From positions 1-20,411 of the forward strand of contig DASQDR010000107.1 in the NCBI GenBank assembly GCA_035634055.1: 20,411 bases of DNA, in the 5' to 3' direction. Under the pieces are notes generated by a model that was not told the DNA's origin, searched no databases, and saw nothing but the letters and a program-made list of their open reading frames with translations. Below, one piece after another: positions 1 through 5,958 of this stretch. Both the position numbers and the translations under genes were made by a program. Position 1 is the stretch's first letter. Every line of letters starts with the position of its first letter. The DNA is from JAICTV01 sp035634055. GTDB lineage: Bacteria; Planctomycetota; Phycisphaerae; Tepidisphaerales; Tepidisphaeraceae.

Positions 1-72
1 GCGTTCGCGGCGGCTGCGGGCGCGGCGTTCGCGGCGGCTGCGGGCGCGGCGTTCACGGCGTCCGCGGGCGGG
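1..72. repeat. 24-bp tandem repeat, three units
   Basis: Two identical 24-bp units (1-24 and 25-48) are followed by a diverged third unit (49-72); the array runs to the window edge and may continue. Read on the minus strand, in the frame of the gene it lies in, the perfect unit encodes the octapeptide NAAPAAAA. It is therefore a coding low-complexity repeat, not a spacer array. Confidence 0.85.
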
Positions 73-524
73 GCGTTGCCGACAGCGGGCTGCGGCTGGT
101 GCGGATCGAGTCCCGCCGGCGCGTCGCCCGCGGGTTGCTGCGGCTGGACCTGTGGCGCCGGCTCGACCAGCCAGTCCTCGTCGGACGCGCCGATGCGGAA
201 CGGCGTCGGCCTCCCGGCCGCCAGTCGCTCCGCCGCCGGTTTCGGCAGGGTCAGCGCGACGTCCAGCTTGCGGTCGCGCAGTCCGACGCGGAGCACGTCC
301 TCCAGCTTGCCGACGCGCTCGAACGCGTCCGCGACCGGCGCGGGCGCCGCCACCGGCGTGACCGGCCCGGCCGCGGAGGTGGCGGTCGTGCTGCCCGGCT
401 CCGCCGCCGGCAGCGGGCGAGTCGTCAGCAGCGTGCCGCCGAGCATCACCGCCGCCGCCGTGATGACGGCCGAACCCGTGGCGTCACGCCCGCCCGTCCA
501 TGTACTGACGATGCACAGTCGCAT
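1..524 (-). CDS. exported Ala/Pro-rich protein, C-terminus outside window
   Basis: Function not recognised. The ATG at 524 follows a GGAGAGG Shine-Dalgarno sequence about 6 bases upstream. The frame stays open for about 174 codons to the window edge. Residues 1-41 look like a signal peptide or signal anchor: the hydrophobic stretch AVITAAAVMLGGTLL is followed by LPAAE, a plausible signal-peptidase site. A short region of ordinary composition (about residues 64-120, beginning DAFERVGKLEDVL) follows. After that the protein becomes Pro/Gln/Ala-rich and ends in NAAPAAAA tandem repeats. This suggests an exported protein with one small folded domain and a flexible linker, with any further domain beyond the window. 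It lies downstream of the sigma-factor gene in the same direction, separated by 248 bases, so independent transcription is likely. The reading frame is well supported; the role is unknown. Confidence 0.7.
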   Translation of the reverse strand, partial: MRLCIVSTWTGGRDATGSAVITAAAVMLGGTLLTTRPLPAAEPGSTTATSAAGPVTPVAAPAPVADAFERVGKLEDVLRVGLRDRKLDVALTLPKPAAERLAAGRPTPFRIGASDEDWLVEPAPQVQPQQPAGDAPAGLDPHQPQPAVGNAPPADAVNAAPAAAANAAPAAAAN

Positions 525-772
525 GGCATCCCTCTCCAAACGCTCGGCCCACTCCCCGCCACGAGTTGCCGGACCGCACGAGGATTACCGCGCCGGCGTG
601 GGATTGGCTGCTGAGAAATTCCACGGAAAGGCGTTGCCTCCAGCCCCAAGGCGGTATCGACAGGAACCACGAATTAAAGGCAAATTGCAGCAGTCGCCCG
701 CAACGTGCGTGATCGGATCAAGGCGGGCAGGTCGTGCGCGCGTGCGGCGCCCAACGATGCGCGGCGCCCGCC

Positions 773-2416
773 TCAGGCGAGGCTGCGGAGCTTGGCCAGG
801 GCGGCCTGCTCGATCTGGCGGACGCGCTCCTTCGAGAGCCCCAGCCGCTGGCCGAGCTCCTCGTAGGTGGCCGGGCCGTCGCGGTCCAGCCCGAAGTGGC
901 CGCGGAGCACGTCGCGCTCGCGCGCGTCGAGCTGGCGGAGCAGGTGCGCGACCTCCTCGCGCGCCAGGAACCGCTCGGCGGCAACCGGCGAGCGGCGGTC
1001 GGGCAGTTCCACGATCGCCTCGGCGTCCCCGGCCGACCCCGCGGCGCGGCTCGCCAGCATCTGCGGCACGCTGCGCGCGAACCCCTTCATCAGGGCCAGC
1101 GTCGCGTACGTGCTGAACTTGTGCCCGCGGTGGGCGTCGAAGGAGTCGATGGCGCGCATCACCGTCATCGTCCCGTCGCTCACCAGCTCCATCAGCGCCA
1201 GCCCCGGGCGAAGGTGCTTGCGGGCCACGCTGACCACCAGCCGCAGGTTCGCCCGCAGGATCTGGTTCTTGGTCTCGGTCGCGCGCTTCAGGTGCGACTC
1301 CAGCAGGTTGAGGTCGCGCGCCTTGGCGAAGTCGGGCTCAAGCTTCCGCCGCGCGGTGACGAACCGCATCTTGTGGAAGTTGAGCTTCAGGAACAGCGCC
1401 CGCTCGCGCGCCGGCGTCAGCAGCGGCGCGTCGCACAGCCCGGCGATCGCCGACGGCACGTCGCGCGGCAGCCGCACCTGCTCGGCGGCCGAAGCGGGCG
1501 ACTCGATCGTCGCCTGCGGGCGGGCCAGCGCCTCGATCACGTCCTCGGCGTCCGCCTGGTGGTAGAGCGGGTCGTCGATGAACTTCACCTTGCGGCGGTT
1601 CAGCTTGGCGACCTTCTCCTCCAGCACCAGCCGGTAAATCATCGAGCGCGGGCGACAGGTGCGCTTGGCCAGCGACCTGATCGGCACGCCGCGGCGGAAC
1701 AGCTTGACGATGCGCCCGCGCTCCTCTTCCGCCACCGGGGCAGCGGCCTCGGCGAAGATGGCGGCCGCCGGGTTCTCCGCGTCGTGCTTGCGGATGGTGT
1801 GCAGCACGGTCGCTGGCGAGCGGTTGAGCTTGCGCGCGATCCGCCGCGAGATCTCGCCCGAGCAGCACTTGCACATCGTCGCCAGCCGGCGGGCGCGGCG
1901 CAGGATCTCGTCGTGCTCGGCGTCGTCCACCTGGCTGAAGTTGGTCCCGCGGGCAACCTGGTCGCGGTGGGCGGCGAAGAACCGCTCGACGCTGCTGATC
2001 AGGAACCCCACCCGCCGCTTGCCGTCGGGGAACACGAACCGCCGCGCCGGCAAACCCTTGCGCCGCCAGCGCTGGATCGTCTTGCTGGTGACGTTGAAGC
2101 GCTCGGTCACGTCGTCGATGCTCAGCACCGGCTCGGCGATCAGGGCGGTGGCGACGTCCAGCGTCTCGCTCACCTGCTCGATCAGCAGCCCGAGGTCGTG
2201 CTGAAGAGCGGCCCCCGCCGCCTGCTCGATGCTGACTTCCTTCGGGCGGTAAGCGGTGATGCGGAAGGTGACGAAGTCGAGCGGGTACGCCTTGCCCGGC
2301 TCGATCGCGTGCAGCAGGTCCTCGGCGGCCTGAAGCTGGTGCGCGCGCGTATCCGTCGGCGTGAACTGAAGTTGCCGGGCGAGCGCAGCGAGACTGTCGA
2401 TGCGATACTTCGGCAC
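773..2416 (-). CDS. sigma-70 family RNA polymerase sigma factor with N-terminal HTH domains
   Basis: Directs RNA polymerase to promoters. With the GTG at 2416 as start it has 547 residues. Residues about 98-150 form a MerR/excisionase-like helix-turn-helix (LSIDDVTERFNVTSKTIQRW). Two further HTH-like segments lie near 181-220 and 231-271. Sigma region 2 is at about 383-450 (NLRLVVSVARKHL, then MRAIDSFDAHRGHKFSTYA). Region 4 is at about 485-547 and has the YEELGQRLGLSKERVRQIEQ signature. Region 3 is very short. The usual FSTYATWWIRQ segment reads FSTYATLALMKGFA, so the two tryptophans of primary sigma factors are absent. This argues for an alternative sigma factor. The frame extends upstream to TTG 2455, ATG 2578 and GTG 2611. 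I prefer GTG 2416 because the added 50-65 codons have weaker GC3, contain a perfect hairpin and cover a good promoter. The family call is firm and the start is uncertain. Confidence 0.9.
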   Translation of the reverse strand: MPKYRIDSLAALARQLQFTPTDTRAHQLQAAEDLLHAIEPGKAYPLDFVTFRITAYRPKEVSIEQAAGAALQHDLGLLIEQVSETLDVATALIAEPVLSIDDVTERFNVTSKTIQRWRRKGLPARRFVFPDGKRRVGFLISSVERFFAAHRDQVARGTNFSQVDDAEHDEILRRARRLATMCKCCSGEISRRIARKLNRSPATVLHTIRKHDAENPAAAIFAEAAAPVAEEERGRIVKLFRRGVPIRSLAKRTCRPRSMIYRLVLEEKVAKLNRRKVKFIDDPLYHQADAEDVIEALARPQATIESPASAAEQVRLPRDVPSAIAGLCDAPLLTPARERALFLKLNFHKMRFVTARRKLEPDFAKARDLNLLESHLKRATETKNQILRANLRLVVSVARKHLRPGLALMELVSDGTMTVMRAIDSFDAHRGHKFSTYATLALMKGFARSVPQMLASRAAGSAGDAEAIVELPDRRSPVAAERFLAREEVAHLLRQLDARERDVLRGHFGLDRDGPATYEELGQRLGLSKERVRQIEQAALAKLRSLA

Positions 2417-2425
2417 GGGCAAGGC

Positions 2426-2455
2426 ATTATCCGCACGAGCGGCCCGAACGGTCAA
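2426..2455 (-). promoter_or_regulatory. putative promoter of the sigma-factor gene, near-leaderless
   Basis: On the minus strand TTGACC (2455-2450), an 18-base spacer and GATAAT (2431-2426, five of six consensus positions) form a good housekeeping-type promoter. The predicted transcription start is near 2419, only about three bases before the GTG at 2416. The -35 hexamer is the same as at the two tRNA promoters in this window. The alternative reading is that TTG 2455 is itself a start codon, since a GGGGAGGGG run sits 7 bases before it. Confidence 0.45.
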
Positions 2456-2467
2456 GGAATAACCCCT

Positions 2468-2486
2468 CCCCCGCAACAGGCGGGGG
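2468..2486 (-). other. perfect 7-bp hairpin upstream of the sigma gene
   Basis: CCCCCGC (2468-2474) pairs perfectly with GCGGGGG (2480-2486) across a 5-base loop. On the minus strand it is followed by AGGGG and TTATTCC, then TTG 2455. It could act as a terminator or attenuator without a T-run, or mask the purine-rich ribosome site in front of TTG 2455. Which of these applies cannot be decided from sequence. Confidence 0.4.
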
Positions 2487-2641
2487 CGTAAGGTCGCCGC
2501 CTTAGCGGTACGCCCCGCGTCGCCCGCGGGTCGCCACAGACAGTTCCCCGGTTCGGAGATTGGCTTCGTTTCGGCCATTTCGATTGCCCCGGCTATCTCG
2601 CCTCCACGCACGCATTCTGCGCAGCGAATGTGTCATAAAAT

Positions 2642-2665
2642 GCTTATGCGGAGTCTGTTATAAGC
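2642..2665. promoter_or_regulatory. inverted repeat around a -10-like box
   Basis: GCTTAT (2642-2647) is repeated inverted as ATAAGC (2660-2665) with a 12-base spacer. On the minus strand the right arm contains TATAAC (2662-2657), a possible -10 box for leftward transcription to an upstream sigma-gene start. No clear -35 is visible, so operator or promoter function is tentative. Confidence 0.3.
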
Positions 2666-2666
2666 G

Positions 2667-2695
2667 AAAGCCGAAGTTTGGGTTCGTTTTGCACT
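2667..2695 (-). repeat. candidate dispersed intergenic repeat, 'CKTNPNF' type
   Basis: On the minus strand this stretch reads as TGC AAA ACG AAC CCA AAC TTC, conceptually CKTNPNF. Similar KTNPN-like strings recur as spurious ends of predicted proteins in planctomycete genomes, which suggests a short interspersed element and not a coding exon. Only one copy is present in this window, so the assignment rests on recollection of the motif. Confidence 0.35.
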
Positions 2696-2963
2696 TTTGA
2701 CGTGCGCGATCCTCAGCGCCCTCGCTGAACCAACTTGTCAAAGAGCCGCCGCCCTCGTCCGCCCCCAAAATAGCAACCAAAACCGGTGTCGTCGGCGGGA
2801 ATCTGGCCGTCGCGGCACTTTCCTCGCGCGTCGGCGCCGCGCAAGCGATTTCCCTCGACCGCCGCGGGCCACTTCGCAACAATGTGCATGCCGTCGCGGT
2901 ATGCGGGGCAGGCGGTCGCGCGCACACGACCGGGGAACCGGAGACGGGAATGAGAGGCCGGCG

Positions 2964-5846
2964 ATGAAACCGACGCTTCGGCTGCGGCGGGGTGCAGGTC
3001 GTCATGCGGCGCGCCTCCGCGCCGCGGTGATGGCGGTGGCGTCGTCGGCGGCGGCGGCGGCGGCGGGCGTCGCGGCGGGCGCCGGCACGCCGGTCCAGTG
3101 GACCAACCCCGCCGGCGGGAACTTCGCTGACGCCGCCAACTGGAACAACGGCGCGGGCCCGGTCCCCGGCGGCGGGCATGACGCGTCCTTTGGCGTCAGT
3201 GGAATTTACACCACCACGCTGTCCAGCGACGCGAACACGGCCGGGATCAGCGTGGTCGGCAGCAACGTCACGCTGTCGCCCGCCGGCGGGGCGCGAACGT
3301 GGCAGACACCCGAGCTGCGGGCGCTGACCGGGACGCTGACGCTGGGGGCGGCGGCGGCGTTCCCACCGCCTCCGCCCGCCGGGCCGGCATCGTCCCTCAC
3401 GATCAACGCCTTCAACTCCGCCAAAATTTCCGCCGGCGGCGCGCTCGTGGTGGCGGCGGGCAATGACCTGGTCGCCGGCAACGTGTCGGTGGCGTACGAC
3501 AGTGGCAGCGCCGGCGGCGTCGGCACGTTGTCGGTGGACGGCGCGGGCTCGAGCCTGACCACCAACGCCATGCTCTTCGCCGCCCACCAGGGCGGCGCGG
3601 CCAGCCTCAGCTTCACCAACGACGCCTTCGCGAAGTTCGGCGGGCTCACCACCGACGGCGGCACCAACCCGTTCACCGACGCCACGCTCACCGTCGCCAG
3701 CGGCGCAGACGCCTCCTTCGCCGGGTACTTCAACTGGGGCTTCCTGGGCACGCACGCGAATCAAACGTTCGACCTCACCATCACCGGCGCGGGCTCGACT
3801 TTGGTGCAGTCGCAGGGGTTCTTCCACGTCGGCGCCGGCATTGCCGGCGCGGCGAGCAAGTCGACGCTCATCGTTACCAACGGCGGAGAGCTGGTCACCT
3901 CCGACGGCAGCTACTCGATGCTGATCAAGCCGACCGGCACGGTCGATTTCACCGGCGGGACGGTTCGCTTCCGCGGCGACATCAGCGTCGAGGGCGGAAC
4001 CCTCAAGCGCAGCGATGCCGCCGGCGTGTTCGACTGGACCGATACGCGCACCCGCAACCTGAGCATCGGCGGCGGCGGGAAGGTCGACCTGGCGGGCGCG
4101 GTCACCTTCGCGCACCCGTCGACGGGATCGCTCCAGACGAGCGTCGGCGTGGCCGGCACGAATTCCAAGCTGATCACCGGCGGGCTGCTGACCGTGCACG
4201 GCAAGGCGACCGTGAACGTGACGGCCAACGGGCAGCTCGCGCCCGCGTCGCTGGCGCTGACGGGCGACACCAGCGGCGTGGCCGGACGCGTCACCATCGA
4301 CGGCGCGGGCGCGTCCCTCGTCGTCGCCGGCAACACCACCGTCGGCGGCGCGGCTTCAGCAGGGCGGCTGGAACTGCTGAACAACGCCTCGGCCACCTTC
4401 GCCGGCAACCTCTCGGTCATCTCCGGCGGCTCGACCAGCATCCCCGCGATGAGCGTGCAGTCCGGGGCCGACGCCGTCGCCCAGGCGGACGTCACCCTCG
4501 GCGCCGGATCCTTCGGCCCCACCTTCACCGTCACCGGCGCCGGCTCCACCTTCACCCAGACCGGCGCCGGCAGCTTCGTCATCGGCAACGCCGCCGGCAT
4601 CTCCAGCAGCACGTGGGTGCGCATCGAGACCGGCGGCGTCGTCTCCACCGGCACCGGCACGCTCACCCTGCACAGCGGCGGCAACCTCTCGACCCACAAC
4701 AACGGCACGCTGAACGTCAACGGCAACATCGTCATCAACGGCGGCGGGAACCTCGGCGGCTTCAACTGGCAGCCGGGCAAGTCGCTGACGCAGACCCAGG
4801 GGTCGGTGGACGGGTTCCACGTGGACATGCTCAACCTCTCGGGCAACACGATCAACACCGGCGGGAACTTCGCGCTCTTCACGGTGGGCAAGCTCGCCCT
4901 CAAGGGCAACTCGACGATGACCCTCCACTCCGGCGCGCGCGGCATGGTCAAGTCGCTGGCGCTGGGCGCGGACGGCACGGGCGCGACCCTCTCGCTCGAC
5001 AACGCGCGATTCGAGTCCGTCTGGGCGCTGCCGACCACCATCGGCGCCGCCACCGGCGCGCCCGCCACGGTCGGCGTGGGCGCCAACGCGCTGTTCAACG
5101 TCACCGGCTTCGGCACGCTCGCCGTCAAGGCAACCGGCCGGATCAACGTCAACGGCGGCACCGTGCGCGCCGAAGCGACGGCGATCGACGGCGGGGCGAT
5201 CACGCTCGACGCCGGCGCCGCACTCGTCACCGGAGCGGACCTGGCGATCACCAACGGCGGCAAGATCGACCTGAAGGCGAACCGCATGGCGGTCCGGTCC
5301 GGCGACGTCGGCTCGTGGGACGGCGCCGGCTACACCGGCGTCACAGGCCTCGTCCAGCGCGGCCGCAACGGCGGGGCGTGGGACGGCGCGGGCCTTACCA
5401 CCTCCCTGGCCGATGCGGACGGACCCGCCCCGCTGACCGCCCTCGGCGTCGCGCCCGCGGGCGACGTCGGCCTCGCCGGCGCGACCTATGGCGGCGTCAC
5501 GCTGGCCGCCTCGGACGTGATCGTGAAGTACACCTACGCCGGCGACGCCAACCTCGACGGCAGGATCAACGGCGACGACTACTTCGCCATCGACTTCAAC
5601 GTCAACTCCCCCGGCGCCCACGGCTGGGCCAGGGGCGACTTCGATTACAACGGGAAGGTCAACGGCGACGATTACTTCATCCTCGACGCCAACGTGGGTC
5701 GCCAGTCGCTGGGCGTCCTGGCCGCGCCACCCACGGGCGTCGCCGACGCCGCGACCGTGCCCGAGCCGGCCGGCCTTGCCTCGCTTGCCCTCTGCGGCCA
5801 CCTTGTCGCCCGCCGGCGCCGCCGGGTGCGCCTCATCCGGGCTTGA
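2964..5846 (+). CDS. secreted beta-strand-repeat protein with dockerin-like module and PEP-CTERM tail
   Basis: A 960-residue surface or secreted protein. The ATG at 2964 is preceded by GAGAGG with 6-base spacing. Residues 1-41 are an Arg-rich then Ala-rich signal peptide. The mature start contains GGNFADAANWNNG, a motif common at the beginning of PEP-CTERM passenger proteins. About 700 residues of Gly/Thr/Ala-rich repeats follow (GAGSSL, GAGSTL, ITNGG), as expected for a beta-helix or autotransporter-like stalk. Residues about 860-912 hold two dockerin-type Ca-binding loops (GDANLDGRINGDDYF and GDFDYNGKVNGDDYF, with D-x-N-x-D ... D spacing). The tail at 932-960 is VPEPAG, a short hydrophobic stretch and an Arg cluster, which resembles an exosortase PEP-CTERM signal. 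The next gene has the same C-terminal module. No enzymatic domain was recognised; a structural or adhesive role is inferred. Confidence 0.85.
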   Translation: MKPTLRLRRGAGRHAARLRAAVMAVASSAAAAAAGVAAGAGTPVQWTNPAGGNFADAANWNNGAGPVPGGGHDASFGVSGIYTTTLSSDANTAGISVVGSNVTLSPAGGARTWQTPELRALTGTLTLGAAAAFPPPPPAGPASSLTINAFNSAKISAGGALVVAAGNDLVAGNVSVAYDSGSAGGVGTLSVDGAGSSLTTNAMLFAAHQGGAASLSFTNDAFAKFGGLTTDGGTNPFTDATLTVASGADASFAGYFNWGFLGTHANQTFDLTITGAGSTLVQSQGFFHVGAGIAGAASKSTLIVTNGGELVTSDGSYSMLIKPTGTVDFTGGTVRFRGDISVEGGTLKRSDAAGVFDWTDTRTRNLSIGGGGKVDLAGAVTFAHPSTGSLQTSVGVAGTNSKLITGGLLTVHGKATVNVTANGQLAPASLALTGDTSGVAGRVTIDGAGASLVVAGNTTVGGAASAGRLELLNNASATFAGNLSVISGGSTSIPAMSVQSGADAVAQADVTLGAGSFGPTFTVTGAGSTFTQTGAGSFVIGNAAGISSSTWVRIETGGVVSTGTGTLTLHSGGNLSTHNNGTLNVNGNIVINGGGNLGGFNWQPGKSLTQTQGSVDGFHVDMLNLSGNTINTGGNFALFTVGKLALKGNSTMTLHSGARGMVKSLALGADGTGATLSLDNARFESVWALPTTIGAATGAPATVGVGANALFNVTGFGTLAVKATGRINVNGGTVRAEATAIDGGAITLDAGAALVTGADLAITNGGKIDLKANRMAVRSGDVGSWDGAGYTGVTGLVQRGRNGGAWDGAGLTTSLADADGPAPLTALGVAPAGDVGLAGATYGGVTLAASDVIVKYTYAGDANLDGRINGDDYFAIDFNVNSPGAHGWARGDFDYNGKVNGDDYFILDANVGRQSLGVLAAPPTGVADAATVPEPAGLASLALCGHLVARRRRRVRLIRA
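5328..5723 (+). repeat. C-terminal module, copy 1 of 2
   Basis: This segment, from about YTGVTGL through the dockerin loops to LAA, is repeated in the next gene at 7888-8290. The DNA contains long identical blocks, for example the 27 bases at the first Ca-binding loop (from about 5560) and the stretch encoding PGAHGWA. It marks a duplicated or gene-converted anchoring module. Confidence 0.75.
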
Positions 5847-5864
5847 TCTGTGCTAAGATCGCCC

Positions 5865-5878
5865 GCCGGCCGGCCGGC
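5865..5878. other. 14-bp GC palindrome between the PEP-CTERM genes
   Basis: GCCGGCCGGCCGGC is a perfect palindrome 19 bases after the stop codon of the first PEP-CTERM gene. It could form a short stem but has no T-run, so intrinsic termination is doubtful. The next gene starts 80 bases further on. Confidence 0.3.
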
Positions 5879-5958
5879 AGAGGGTGGGGGCGATCCCGGG
5901 CGGCGGATCTCGCGTAAGAGACGTGGTGTTGGGGACTGTTTTCCGCCCCGGAGGGCCC

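Larger units (their letters stand above)
2417..2963. other. divergent intergenic region between sigma factor and first PEP-CTERM gene
   Basis: No convincing gene lies here if the sigma factor starts at 2416. The stretch holds the near-leaderless promoter and hairpin at 2426-2486, a dyad around a TATAAC box at 2642-2665 and a short dispersed-repeat-like sequence at about 2667-2695. I see no clear sigma-70 promoter for the rightward gene at 2964. The 2700-2950 part is open in several frames only because stop codons are rare at this GC content. Confidence 0.5.

Noticed and set aside
1..72. Possible CRISPR-like array
   Set aside because: The 24-bp units are directly adjacent with no spacers and encode an in-frame NAAPAAAA repeat.
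734..2491. 585-codon open frame on the plus strand opposite the sigma-factor gene
   Set aside because: It is an antisense shadow: the minus strand has clear sigma region 2 and region 4 motifs, while this frame is low-complexity Arg/Leu/Ala without any domain.
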